Of a stretch of 50,803 bases of DNA, positions 28,101-35,366 are shown piece after piece. The notes below the pieces were generated by a model that was not told the DNA's origin, did not search any database, and saw only the letters and a list, made by a program, of their open reading frames with translations. Position numbers and translations under genes: made by a program. This stretch comes from Oscillospiraceae bacterium (GTDB lineage Bacteria > Bacillota > Clostridia > Oscillospirales > JAGBHD01), in the NCBI GenBank assembly GCA_018110785.1, contig JAGBHD010000001.1, positions 1-50,803 on the forward strand. The letters are read 5' to 3'. Position 1 is the stretch's first letter. Every line of letters starts with the position of its first letter.

Positions 28101-29398
28101 CAAAATATTTTGAAGAAAGAGATAAAACTATCCCTAAAGCCGAAATGCTTCGTCTTTCTTTAAAATGTATCGATGTTAAGAAAACAACAGGACAACACCC
28201 GGGAGGAATGGTTGTTATACCGAGTAATTATGAGGTGTATGATTTCACCCCCGTTCAGCATCCTGCGGATTCTAATGAAAAGGGAATAGTAACAACTCAT
28301 TTCGACTTCAACTCTTTACACGATACGATACTAAAACTTGATGAGCTTGGACACGATGTTCCTACAATGTATAAACATTTGGAGGATGCAACAGGTGTTT
28401 CTGTAACAGATATTCCTATGAATGATAGTAAAGTGTTTGACCTTTTCACCGACACAAAGGCTTTAGGAGTTACTTCTGAGCAAATAGACTCTGAATCTGG
28501 AACATTTGCTCTCCCTGAATTCGGAACTAACTTTGTTCGAGGAATGCTGAAAGAAGCAAGACCGAAAACATTTTCCGATTTATTGCAGATATCGGGGCTT
28601 TCTCATGGAACAAATGTATGGAACGGTAACGCAGAAGAATTAATTAAAAATAAAATATGTACGATTTCCGAAGTTATCGGAACTCGTGATGATATTATGG
28701 TATATCTGATTAAAAAGGGTGTACCTAATAAAATGGCATTTGATATTATGGAGATAACCCGTAAGGGTAACGCTAAAAAACTACTTACAGAAGAACATAT
28801 TAAAACGATGAAGAGCTGCGGTGTACCTGATTGGTATATCGATAGCTGCTATAAGATTTCTTATATGTTCCCGAAAGCCCATGCAGCAGCATATGATATA
28901 GCAAGTATCCGATTAGCTTATTTTAAGGTTTATTACCCTAAAGAGTTCTATGCTACTCATTTTACCGTTAAAGGTGGCGAGTATGACTACGATGTTGCGG
29001 TTTCAGGCTCATCGGAAAAGGCTAAGGAACGAATAAAAGAGCTTTCTCAAATACCGTCTTTTCAAGCTACAGCTAAAACTAAGGACGAAATAACAACAAC
29101 TCAGATAATAAACGAAATGTTTTGTCGTGGAATTAAATTTTTACCGGTAAACATCTATAAATCTGATGCAACTAGATATACCCTAGAAGGGGAGAATATC
29201 CGTCTTCCGCTTACTGCTATTAAAGGTCTTGGAGAAAGCGCCGCAAAATCTTTAGCCGCTGCAGCAAAAAATAAAGAATTTTCTTCTATAGAAGAAATGC
29301 AATTAATACCGGGTATTTCAAAAACAATTTTGGAAACTTTAGAATCGGTAGGAGCATTAAGCGATTTACCAAAATCAAATCAAATATCGTTATTTTAA
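25115..29398 (+). CDS. polC: DNA polymerase III alpha subunit, PolC type
   Basis: PolC is the main replicative polymerase of low-GC Gram-positives. The 1427-residue protein has N-terminal domains, an OB fold (about 215-310), and a PHP domain starting ELHAHTKMSAMDAV. A DEDDh proofreading exonuclease is inserted in it (VVFDLETTGLS near 412, then HNASFDIGF and HHRALDD). The polymerase core follows with GSRGSVGSS, a zinc-binding CPEC/CPVC pair and SPDIDLNFSGE, which carries catalytic aspartates. C-terminal helix-hairpin-helix and NQISLF-type clamp-binding ends are visible. The frame is clean over 4.3 kb. It closes the long + strand run. Confidence 0.97.
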   Translation: MSKKIGELFKLNISDFPSISDGEIMELSVNKEKSELQIKASYSNTINFFEINKFKEDFALVLGVKSISFSPIFPENLLNEAFLSDFILLIKRDFPAINGFLDDCEISIDHNSKKISIILHRGGLSLLKGIGLPNILASKINEMFGEIYSFSFSEGNIQEIDYLKAAKESIDTVTAAAHKQIEQTRSKETKKVTSSTTKDGDIIIGKAIKAPITKISEVSEYSGRVAVEGEIFFTDSKDTSSGKTIFTFYIYDGSISISLKVFADEKKAEALSQLKSGSYICAYGEASYDKYDKETVIRTFDISLCEKPKITKREDNAPEKRIELHAHTKMSAMDAVCTAEQLIYRAHEFGHSAVAITDHGVVQAFPEAMKTCGKIRKENPDFKIIYGVEGYFFVDTIDAVKNETDCPLDGEFVVFDLETTGLSSAYEKITEIGAVKIKNGEIVERFSTFVNPEKTISEKITELTGITNEMVKDAPSEKQALEAFFSFWDSKTPLVAHNASFDIGFLYEAAKRCNVDFTPCSIDTFPLAKALYPSLKNYKLDTVAEHLECSDFNHHRALDDANVLAEIFLKMLDRLDSVGAKKVSDINYSFNKSKKDQKTYHIILLVKDKTGLKNLYKLVSFAHLDHFYSKPRIPKSLLMRHREGLIVGSACEAGQLFNAVLQKKNYPDLLSIASFYDFLEIQPIGNNAYLKRNGAVQGDDGLKELNKTIAGIAKKLNKPLVATGDVHFLDPEDEIYRRILMHNYADADNQPPLYLKTTEEMLEEFSYLGEKEAYEAVIANPKKIADMVSPEILPIPKGTYTPYIEGSEEDLRRITHEKAHEVYGDVLPEIVEKRLNRELDSIINNGFAVLYMIAQKLVSKSVSDGYLVGSRGSVGSSFVATMAGISEVNPLPPHYHCPECRNSDFGPFEGFSSGFDLPSKTCPVCGTLYKQDGHDIPFETFLGFNGDKSPDIDLNFSGEYQSRAHQYTEELFGRENVFKAGTISGLADKTSYAYVSKYFEERDKTIPKAEMLRLSLKCIDVKKTTGQHPGGMVVIPSNYEVYDFTPVQHPADSNEKGIVTTHFDFNSLHDTILKLDELGHDVPTMYKHLEDATGVSVTDIPMNDSKVFDLFTDTKALGVTSEQIDSESGTFALPEFGTNFVRGMLKEARPKTFSDLLQISGLSHGTNVWNGNAEELIKNKICTISEVIGTRDDIMVYLIKKGVPNKMAFDIMEITRKGNAKKLLTEEHIKTMKSCGVPDWYIDSCYKISYMFPKAHAAAYDIASIRLAYFKVYYPKEFYATHFTVKGGEYDYDVAVSGSSEKAKERIKELSQIPSFQATAKTKDEITTTQIINEMFCRGIKFLPVNIYKSDATRYTLEGENIRLPLTAIKGLGESAAKSLAAAAKNKEFSSIEEMQLIPGISKTILETLESVGALSDLPKSNQISLF

Positions 29399-29403
29399 AA
29401 GAT

Positions 29404-29447
29404 AAAAAATACCAAAGACTAATAAAAATTAGTTTTTGGTATTTTTT
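29404..29447 (+). terminator. Terminator after polC
   Basis: AAAAAATACCAAA pairs with TTTTTGGTATTTTTT around an inner ACTAAT/ATTAGT stem. The T-rich end faces the + strand. Confidence 0.85.
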
Positions 29448-29501
29448 ATTTAAAGGAGAGCAACGGAAGTACAGCTATTATAACCCCTAATCCAATCACT
29501 C

Positions 29502-29533
29502 CAATTTCGCTAAATTAAAATTTAATGAAATTG
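29502..29533. repeat. AT-rich inverted repeat in the convergent intergenic region
   Basis: Fifteen-base arms (CAATTTCGCTAAATT and AATTTAATGAAATTG) pair with one mismatch and one G-T pair around two bases. It lies between the polC terminator and the next terminator and has no T run, so it is not an ordinary terminator. No gene is seen in 29448-29590. Confidence 0.6.
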
Positions 29534-29590
29534 AGGGGAGGTTTCAAAGCTTTTATAATCAAGGTTTTGGCTATTTTTATATTAATAAGT

Positions 29591-29620
29591 AAACCGACTA
29601 ATTTAATAGTCGGTTTCTTT
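29591..29620. terminator. Terminator hairpin at the convergent gene end
   Basis: AAACCGACTA (29591-29600) pairs with TAGTCGGTTT (29607-29616). T-rich sequence follows on the + strand and a weaker one on the - strand. The stem includes the last codons and stop of the - strand gene. Confidence 0.65.
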
Positions 29621-30322
29621 TAATGGAATTATTCCGCCAATATCTTTAATTTTTCCCCCGCAAATACTTTCTATGTAAACTCCACAGTTTCTGCAAAAAT
29701 GAATTATTTCTTTATTATTGGATAAATATTTTATTTCTCCTGCAATACCTAAGATTGATTTTTCTAGTTTTCCACCGATACCACCTATAAACCCGTTAGG
29801 ATATCCCTTTAAAGAAACTTCTGTTTGATTTACAGTTAAAACGTTTAATCCTGTTTTTTTTGACATTTCTGCTATACCATTATCGGCTGTAATAATAGAT
29901 TCTTCATCTATAACAAGCACAGAGCATTTGCTATAGCCTTGATTTACAGAAATCAGCGTATAATTATCAAATGGTATGTTTTTTGATGCTGTTTTAGGGT
30001 TATATATACAATATTTACCAATTAAAGCGCAGTTCAGTTTTGTTGACTTTTCGTAATTCGGTTTCTCAGGCGTAGATTCCGGAACAAATGTAAATTCTTT
30101 AGGTAAAATCTCCTCATAACCCAAATATTTGCCATTTCCGAGATATAAAATATTCATATCAGCGTGTGATGAGATTTTGTTTTCTATAAAATCGGATTCG
30201 GAAATGGGATAAACTGTTATACCAAGATTTTTAAGACCTTCAATAACATCCAATTCCCTTCCATTAACTGCTACATCGGTAACTTTATTAATCGGAAGAT
30301 TTGGATAGTTTAAAAATGCCAT
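29603..30322 (-). CDS. DUF6873-like protein with GME (guanidino-modifying enzyme) fold
   Basis: A 239-residue soluble protein with no signal or membrane segment. The pattern of short beta/alpha repeats ending in small-residue motifs (SVNQGYSKCSVLVIDE, then ITADNGIAEM, SLKGYPNGFIGGIGG) resembles the pentein fold of arginine deiminases and amidinotransferases. I associate it with the clostridial family DUF6873. CRNCG near the C terminus is a possible metal or redox pair, and Cys at the GYSKC segment could be functional. No substrate is known. It starts directly at the radA stop (TAAATG), so it is translated with radA. The fold call is from memory of the family, not from a search. Confidence 0.5.
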   Translation of the reverse strand: MAFLNYPNLPINKVTDVAVNGRELDVIEGLKNLGITVYPISESDFIENKISSHADMNILYLGNGKYLGYEEILPKEFTFVPESTPEKPNYEKSTKLNCALIGKYCIYNPKTASKNIPFDNYTLISVNQGYSKCSVLVIDEESIITADNGIAEMSKKTGLNVLTVNQTEVSLKGYPNGFIGGIGGKLEKSILGIAGEIKYLSNNKEIIHFCRNCGVYIESICGGKIKDIGGIIPLKETDY

Positions 30323-31675
30323 TTAAAGTTTTATCTCCCTTATATGACGAATTTTTTTAATATCTGATTCATCTTTTGAAGTTATAGCCTGCGAAGGCAT
30401 ATAAATCTTATTAAAGCCCATTCTTTGAGCTTCCTTTATACGCAAATTAATGCCATTTACAGTGCGAACTTCTCCTGAAAGACCAAGTTCGCCAAAAGCA
30501 ACAGCATTATCTGGTATTGTTTTATCAGTAATGGCAGAAATTAAAGCCATAGCAACAGGAAGGTCGGCAGACGGCTCATCTAACCTTAGTCCACCTACTA
30601 CATTTATATAAACATCAAGATTTCCAAAGAAAAATCCTGCTCTTTTTTCTAAAACCGCTAGAATTAAATTCATTCTGTTGTAATCAAATCCGACAGAAAC
30701 TCTTCTGGGTTGACCAAACCCCGATTTGGAAACCAATGCCTGAATTTCAACTAAAATAGGTCTGGAGCCCTCCATAGCGCAAGCTATGCAGCTGCCTGAG
30801 ATGTTTGCCATTCTTCCTTCCAAAAGCGATGCAGACGGGTTTTTAACCTCTACAAGACCTGTATCAGACATCTCAAAAATACCGATTTCGTTTGTTGAGC
30901 CGAAACGATTTTTTGCGGCGCGCAAAATCTTAAATCCAAAGTTTTTGTCGCCCTCAAAATAAATAACAGCATCTACGATATGCTCTAAAACCTTTGGCCC
31001 CGCTATAAGACCATCTTTATTGACATGGCCTATAACGATAGTTGAGATATCCTCGCTCTTGGCTAAATGCATAAAAGCATTAGTTGATTCGCGAACCTGA
31101 GAAACGCTGCCTGCAGATGAATTAACAGTTGACAAATTCATTGTTTGTATGGAATCTATTATCATAATATCAGGTTTTTTAACTGTCGCAGTGTCAATAA
31201 TGGATTCAACATCTGTTTCGGTTAAAACATATAGATTGTCGGTTTTTATTTTAAGTCGGTTAAAACGAAGCTTTAATTGGCTTAAAGATTCTTCTCCTGA
31301 AACATAAAGAATAGTTTTATCCTTTGATAAAGCTTCGCAAATCTGAAGGATTAAGGTTGACTTACCAACACCGGGCTCTCCGCCAAGCAAAATTATGGAG
31401 CCTTTAACTAAACCGCCGCCTAAAATGCGGTCAAATTCGCCTATCCCTGTTTTATATCTTACCTCATCATTAACCTCAATAGAATTAACCGATAAAGGCG
31501 TTTTAGCTTTTGCTCCGGTGAAAGCAGCAGTATTATTTTTTAATGCGGGAGTATCCGATACAACCTCTTCGTTAAAACTGTTCCAGCTTTCGCATTCAGG
31601 ACATTTCCCTGCCCATTTATTAGATTTGTATCCGCATTGAGAACAAACATAAAAGGTTTTAAGTTTTCCTGCCAT
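30323..31675 (-). CDS. radA: DNA repair protein RadA
   Basis: RadA is a RecA-like helicase that extends recombination intermediates. The N-terminal zinc finger CSQCG...CPEC spans residues 11-28. Walker A GGEPGVGKST (98-107), IDSIQTM and the RadA-specific KNRFG motif (255-259) follow. The C-terminal Lon-protease-like domain contains GGLRLDEPSADLPVA. The length of 450 residues is normal. GAGGAGC precedes the ATG, which lies inside the cwlD tail (17-base overlap), so both are on one mRNA with the DUF6873-like gene. Confidence 0.96.
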   Translation of the reverse strand: MAGKLKTFYVCSQCGYKSNKWAGKCPECESWNSFNEEVVSDTPALKNNTAAFTGAKAKTPLSVNSIEVNDEVRYKTGIGEFDRILGGGLVKGSIILLGGEPGVGKSTLILQICEALSKDKTILYVSGEESLSQLKLRFNRLKIKTDNLYVLTETDVESIIDTATVKKPDIMIIDSIQTMNLSTVNSSAGSVSQVRESTNAFMHLAKSEDISTIVIGHVNKDGLIAGPKVLEHIVDAVIYFEGDKNFGFKILRAAKNRFGSTNEIGIFEMSDTGLVEVKNPSASLLEGRMANISGSCIACAMEGSRPILVEIQALVSKSGFGQPRRVSVGFDYNRMNLILAVLEKRAGFFFGNLDVYINVVGGLRLDEPSADLPVAMALISAITDKTIPDNAVAFGELGLSGEVRTVNGINLRIKEAQRMGFNKIYMPSQAITSKDESDIKKIRHIREIKL

Positions 31676-32384
31676 ATCCGTTTTGCTCCTCTATGTATTT
31701 TAATATTCCTACCAATAAAGCGCATGAAAAATCTTTCTGATATGTCTTATCGGTCAGTTTTTTTAATTCCTCTTGATTTGACATAAACCCGCATTCAACC
31801 ATAACTGCGGGAATTTCTGTGTTTTCTAAAATAAAGAGACCATTACCTTTTTTTATTTGCCGTTTATTATCTGCTTGCAAATAATCTACAACTGTTGATT
31901 GTATAAAACCCGCTAAAATTTTACTGTTTTCATTTTTACCATAAAAAACCTGTGTGCCAGAATATTTAGACTCGCCATACATGTTTTGATGAATACTTAT
32001 TAAAACTGCATTATCATATGAATTCGCAGTTTTTACCCGATTTTTGAGATCGGATACCTTTTTGTTGTGAATACCATCAGTTGATTTATCATAAATCGAA
32101 ACATCTTCGCTTCTAATCATTAAGGTTTTATATCCAAAGCATTGGCAAAAATCTCTAAACTTAATCGCAATTTCTAAATTAATATCTTTTTCGAATATTT
32201 CTCCGGAAATAGCTCCTGGGTCAATTCCACCGTGACCTGCATCGATTATAATAAGCGGAAGTTCTGTTTGGGGGTTAACGGAGGAAATTATAAAACTCAA
32301 AGGGAATCCACGACTTAAAAGGAGCGAGAATATAAAGCAAATAAAAACAGTAAGAGATAGCGAAATTTTAAGTTTATATGACAT
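31659..32384 (-). CDS. cwlD: N-acetylmuramoyl-L-alanine amidase, CwlD-like
   Basis: An Amidase_3 zinc hydrolase with an N-terminal membrane anchor (about residues 5-25). Zinc ligands are His51 in IIDAGHGGIDPG, Glu65 in EKDINLE and the His of SIHQN; the catalytic Glu lies in VECGFMSN. In spore formers CwlD removes stem peptides so that cortex muramic-delta-lactam can form, which germination enzymes need. The length and single domain fit CwlD, and the next gene radA and the nearby gerA operon agree. An upstream in-frame GTG (32393) is less likely than the ATG at 32384, which has GGGTGA six bases before it. That ribosome binding site lies in a hairpin. Confidence 0.85.
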   Translation of the reverse strand: MSYKLKISLSLTVFICFIFSLLLSRGFPLSFIISSVNPQTELPLIIIDAGHGGIDPGAISGEIFEKDINLEIAIKFRDFCQCFGYKTLMIRSEDVSIYDKSTDGIHNKKVSDLKNRVKTANSYDNAVLISIHQNMYGESKYSGTQVFYGKNENSKILAGFIQSTVVDYLQADNKRQIKKGNGLFILENTEIPAVMVECGFMSNQEELKKLTDKTYQKDFSCALLVGILKYIEEQNGYGRKT

Positions 32385-32420
32385 AAGCTTCACCCATATA
32401 AATATATGATTGAAGCTTAT
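32383..32420 (-). promoter_or_regulatory. Hairpin covering the cwlD ribosome binding site and start codon
   Basis: On the - strand ATAAGCTTCA pairs perfectly with TGAAGCTTAT, the second arm holding part of the GGGTGAAG ribosome binding site and the first two bases of the ATG. An inner CATATA/TATATG stem extends it. In a read-through mRNA this would hide the start; a transcript starting inside the hairpin would not be affected. Confidence 0.6.
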
Positions 32421-32424
32421 AGTT

Positions 32425-32988
32425 TTATTTGTTTTTATATATTAATTTATCCCCAAATGAAATTTTCTTAGTTCCCAGAATGTATGAAATACCACAAATT
32501 AGAACAAAAATAATAGGAATTACAAATAAAAGTAAGATTTCCCCGTAAGAAACATTTTGAATTTCTGTTTCAATAAAAATGTTTTGAAACATTACGGTAA
32601 AAGGTGCATTCAAAAGGCGAGCTACTTTCAGATAGGAAGAAAACAATTCACTTCCTACTACCTTCATAATTAAAACGGGTAATGAAATTACATAAAATGG
32701 AATTAAAGAAAATAATCCCGCAATAAATCCTCTGCTGTAGTTTATTTTTATTTTACCGAAAGACTGCAGATTGATATCTTTGTTGCCGCTATCGCAAAGA
32801 ATTCCAAATAGCATAACAACAGAAAGCAAAATATTAAATATCTGATTTAAAAGACCTAAATTTCCTGCAATTGTTGCTAAAACACCAAAAGAAACATTCA
32901 TTAAAAGACAGAGAAAAATAGTCGCAATCGTAGTTTTTAAAACCCTAAAACCTAACTTTGCGGTAGAATCCCTAACTATATCATTCAT
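32425..32988 (-). CDS. Hypothetical membrane protein
   Basis: I do not recognise this protein. It has about 187 residues and is mostly hydrophobic, with four to five membrane segments (about 17-43, 47-65, 85-108 and 148-172). No catalytic motif is visible. The ATG at 32988 is preferred over the in-frame GTG at 33006 because GGGGGAG stands nine bases before it. That ATG overlaps the stop region of the upstream DUF624 gene by eight bases, so the two are translationally coupled and may form one membrane assembly. Confidence 0.65.
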   Translation of the reverse strand: MNDIVRDSTAKLGFRVLKTTIATIFLCLLMNVSFGVLATIAGNLGLLNQIFNILLSVVMLFGILCDSGNKDINLQSFGKIKINYSRGFIAGLFSLIPFYVISLPVLIMKVVGSELFSSYLKVARLLNAPFTVMFQNIFIETEIQNVSYGEILLLFVIPIIFVLICGISYILGTKKISFGDKLIYKNK

Positions 32989-33760
32989 TTTCTTCTTCTC
33001 CCCCACCTTTTATAATTCTTTCATCATTAAACAAAGATTCTTCGTTTGAGCTTTCTTTGCGCTCTTCGGGATGATCTTTATAATAAGGCTCAATAATATA
33101 TTTCTCAAGATAAGGATAAACATTAAAATTGATTATAAGACCTATAGTTGAAAGTAATATGGTAGGCAATAAAACAATAATAAATGGGAAAAACCAAAAC
33201 AAAATAAAAAAAGGAACAGTTAAAATAATAATTAAAAGCAAGGTGATAATATTGGTCTTAATACCAATATTCGCAAATATGAAAGCGTTTTTAAAAAGCT
33301 GTTTTAAGTTGAATTTAAAGGTTACCATCATCGGATAAACATAAAGCATCATCATAGAGAAAAGAACGTTTATGCATACTGCAACAACAAAATAAATAAC
33401 AAAGAATGTATCATTTGGATTAAACTGAAGTATTCCGAAAATGAGGCAAACGATAACAAAAAGCTGAATCAAAGATACCGTAAAGGCTTGTTTCCAGTTT
33501 TTACGAGCGCCGTCCCAAAAATCCGACAATAAAAAGGCATGATCATCTCTTGCCCAATTTCTGAGAACATAAGTAAATCCCGCGGTTGCAGGACCAATTG
33601 TTATGATGGGAATACAACATATAAAATAAAGCAAATTAAGCTCAATAAGCTTCCAAAAACGCTTAATATAAATATCAAAAAATGCAAAAAAAGCCTTCTT
33701 TTTAGGAGCATCTTTTCTAACTCCTGGACCATCTTTCATATATCTGTTATATAATGCCAT
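32981..33760 (-). CDS. DUF624 (YesL-like) membrane protein
   Basis: A 259-residue membrane protein of the YesL/DUF624 family. Its mark is the N-terminal FWKLIELNLLYFICCIPIIT followed by GPATAGF and a charged W-containing segment (NWARDDHAFLLSDFW). About five or six membrane segments are visible, and the tail is highly charged. In Bacillus, YesL lies in a polysaccharide-use cluster, but the biochemical role is unknown. It has its own promoter and overlaps the following membrane-protein gene. Confidence 0.8.
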   Translation of the reverse strand: MALYNRYMKDGPGVRKDAPKKKAFFAFFDIYIKRFWKLIELNLLYFICCIPIITIGPATAGFTYVLRNWARDDHAFLLSDFWDGARKNWKQAFTVSLIQLFVIVCLIFGILQFNPNDTFFVIYFVVAVCINVLFSMMMLYVYPMMVTFKFNLKQLFKNAFIFANIGIKTNIITLLLIIILTVPFFILFWFFPFIIVLLPTILLSTIGLIINFNVYPYLEKYIIEPYYKDHPEERKESSNEESLFNDERIIKGGGEEENE

Positions 33761-33794
33761 TAGATTTAGTTACCTTTCAATTTAAGATAACTAT

Positions 33795-33823
33795 ATTTTA
33801 TCATTATTGAGTTAATTATTCAA
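33795..33823 (-). promoter_or_regulatory. SigA-type promoter for the DUF624 gene
   Basis: On the - strand TTGAAT (33823-33818), a 17-base spacer and TAAAAT (33800-33795). The -35 overlaps the end of the upstream SpoIIM-like gene. Confidence 0.6.
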
Positions 33824-34412
33824 TATAAAGTTTAAAAAAATCAAAAAATAAACAATTAATTACAGCGTCAATAGCGGATATAATTAATCCTGCCGCCAGA
33901 AGCAATAATAGTTTAACAAGATATTCCTTAAAGAGACGTTCTTTGTTTTCCGGTAAATTCTCGCCGAAAAGAATATTATAACAATTTTTAGAAAGTTTAT
34001 GTGCTTCTCTTAAAGATAAGGTTACTATGAGAGAAAATAAGATAGAAAACGGTAAAAAAATAATTGAAGCGTATGAAAATCCATTTGTATATACCTTAAA
34101 AAGCATAGTAGCAATAAATCCTATAGCAGTTCCCCAACAAAAAGCGCAGAACCAACGGAGAAAACCGCCTAATACCGAGAACCCGTTAAAAAAACAAAAA
34201 ACAAGAATTAAAAAAGTAGGTAAAAAACCATAGTACATCAGTTCAAAAAAGTTCCCTGTTGCTTTCAAATTTACGAAAGCATAAATTATGGATTTCCCTA
34301 CCGATTCGTCTTCTAAAGCCATAGTAAAGCCCGATATGCTTCCCGTAACCAAACCTGCTAAGATAAAAAGACCTAATTGATATAAAACAGTTATCTTACT
34401 TGTCCATTTCAT
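33816..34412 (-). CDS. SpoIIM-like (DUF95) membrane protein, tentative
   Basis: A membrane protein of about 198 residues with five hydrophobic segments. The central part has the feel of the SpoIIM/DUF95 family: an outer loop, then FLILVFCFFNGFSVLGG, a Gly-rich second helix and a run ending in LSLREAH. SpoIIM helps engulfment during sporulation with SpoIID and SpoIIP, which are not in this window. The ATG at 34412 follows AAGGAAGGG at good spacing; in-frame starts upstream lack a site. The family call is weak and a generic membrane protein remains possible. Confidence 0.45.
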   Translation of the reverse strand: MKWTSKITVLYQLGLFILAGLVTGSISGFTMALEDESVGKSIIYAFVNLKATGNFFELMYYGFLPTFLILVFCFFNGFSVLGGFLRWFCAFCWGTAIGFIATMLFKVYTNGFSYASIIFLPFSILFSLIVTLSLREAHKLSKNCYNILFGENLPENKERLFKEYLVKLLLLLAAGLIISAIDAVINCLFFDFFKLYIE

Positions 34413-34465
34413 TTTGTTCCCTTCCTTTCTTTTCATATATATTGATTCTAAAAGGATAATAGAAC

Positions 34466-34506
34466 AAAAAAATACCGCCACTTTTTATATAGAAAAAGTG
34501 GCGGTA
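34466..34506 (-). terminator. Terminator after rhaD
   Basis: On the - strand TACCGCCACTTTTT pairs with AAAAAGTGGCGGTA across a short loop, followed by seven T residues. It is a strong intrinsic terminator for the rhaB-rhaD operon. Confidence 0.88.
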
Positions 34507-34513
34507 AATTGAT

Positions 34514-35311
34514 TTAGTCGATAAAGTCTCGATTTAATTTAACATTATAAGGTTCTTCTAATTGCAAAAGCTGTTCATCAGAAATTGTCTGAAGAATGGG
34601 TTTGCCTGTATGGAGAATGTCCATATAAATTGCTGCGGATTTTTCTATGGTATGCATAAGGCCAAAGGTTGTATCGAAATTAGTTCCCATGCAGAAAATA
34701 CCATGATGTGCCCAAACAACGGCATCAAACTCTCCTACTAAAGCGCTGGTGGCTTTTGCAATTTCAACTCCACCGGGAACCATCCAAGGAAGAACGGCGA
34801 TGCCGTGAGGGAAAATGATAGGACATTCAGTCATAGTTTTCCAAAGAGCTTTTGTAAATGCCTTAGACTCCAAAGGAAGAACGAATGTTAATGCAATAAG
34901 ATGAATGGGATGCGCGTGATAAATCATTCTGTATTCGGGATTGGCGGCTTTTTTAATAGAGTGGTTTAAAAGATGGGTCGGAAATTCGCTGGTAGGACGA
35001 TCTTTTCCGTTGTTTAATCCCCATACGATGCGGTATGCATTACCTTTTTCGTTAATTTCTGTAATTCCGAGAGAAATCTCAGGCTCTAAGATAACATTGT
35101 TAAAATGTTTTCCCGTTCCGGTTGTAATGAAATACTCTCCTGCTAAATTTTCCATTTCAACATCAAGAGCAATCCAATCCCCGCCTTCTATAAAGAAAGG
35201 ACGGCAAGAATCAACCTCTTCAGGCTTCATTCTGTATGTAGCGTTACCGCCATTTCGCTCGTGCCAACCTTGAGTCCAACCGTCGTTGCATAAGCGAATA
35301 AAACCGCTCAT
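34514..35311 (-). CDS. rhaD: Rhamnulose-1-phosphate aldolase (5' end interrupted)
   Basis: A class II, zinc-dependent aldolase that splits L-rhamnulose 1-phosphate into DHAP and L-lactaldehyde. Glu109 (TSEFPTH), His132 and His134 (YHAHP) and His203 (WAHHG) match the catalytic and zinc residues of E. coli RhaD. WHERNGGN near the N terminus is conserved. The open frame starts at ATG 35311 without a ribosome binding site. In the same frame, ATG 35333-35335 has AAAGGTG seven bases before it and reads six codons to a TAA (35317-35315), two codons before ATG 35311. The original start is probably 35335, so expression now needs reinitiation or readthrough. Confidence 0.88.
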   Translation of the reverse strand: MSGFIRLCNDGWTQGWHERNGGNATYRMKPEEVDSCRPFFIEGGDWIALDVEMENLAGEYFITTGTGKHFNNVILEPEISLGITEINEKGNAYRIVWGLNNGKDRPTSEFPTHLLNHSIKKAANPEYRMIYHAHPIHLIALTFVLPLESKAFTKALWKTMTECPIIFPHGIAVLPWMVPGGVEIAKATSALVGEFDAVVWAHHGIFCMGTNFDTTFGLMHTIEKSAAIYMDILHTGKPILQTISDEQLLQLEEPYNVKLNRDFID

Positions 35312-35314
35312 AAC

Positions 35315-35335
35315 TTATGTGTCTGTAATTTTCAT
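35315..35335 (-). other. Six-codon leader frame before rhaD, ending in in-frame TAA
   Basis: It encodes MKITDT then TAA, in frame with rhaD and behind the only good ribosome binding site of the region. It is either the mutated original 5' end of rhaD or a short upstream ORF that delivers ribosomes to the ATG seven bases beyond the TAA start. Confidence 0.7.
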
Positions 35336-35366
35336 AATAAATCACCTTTCAATATATAAAATAAAT

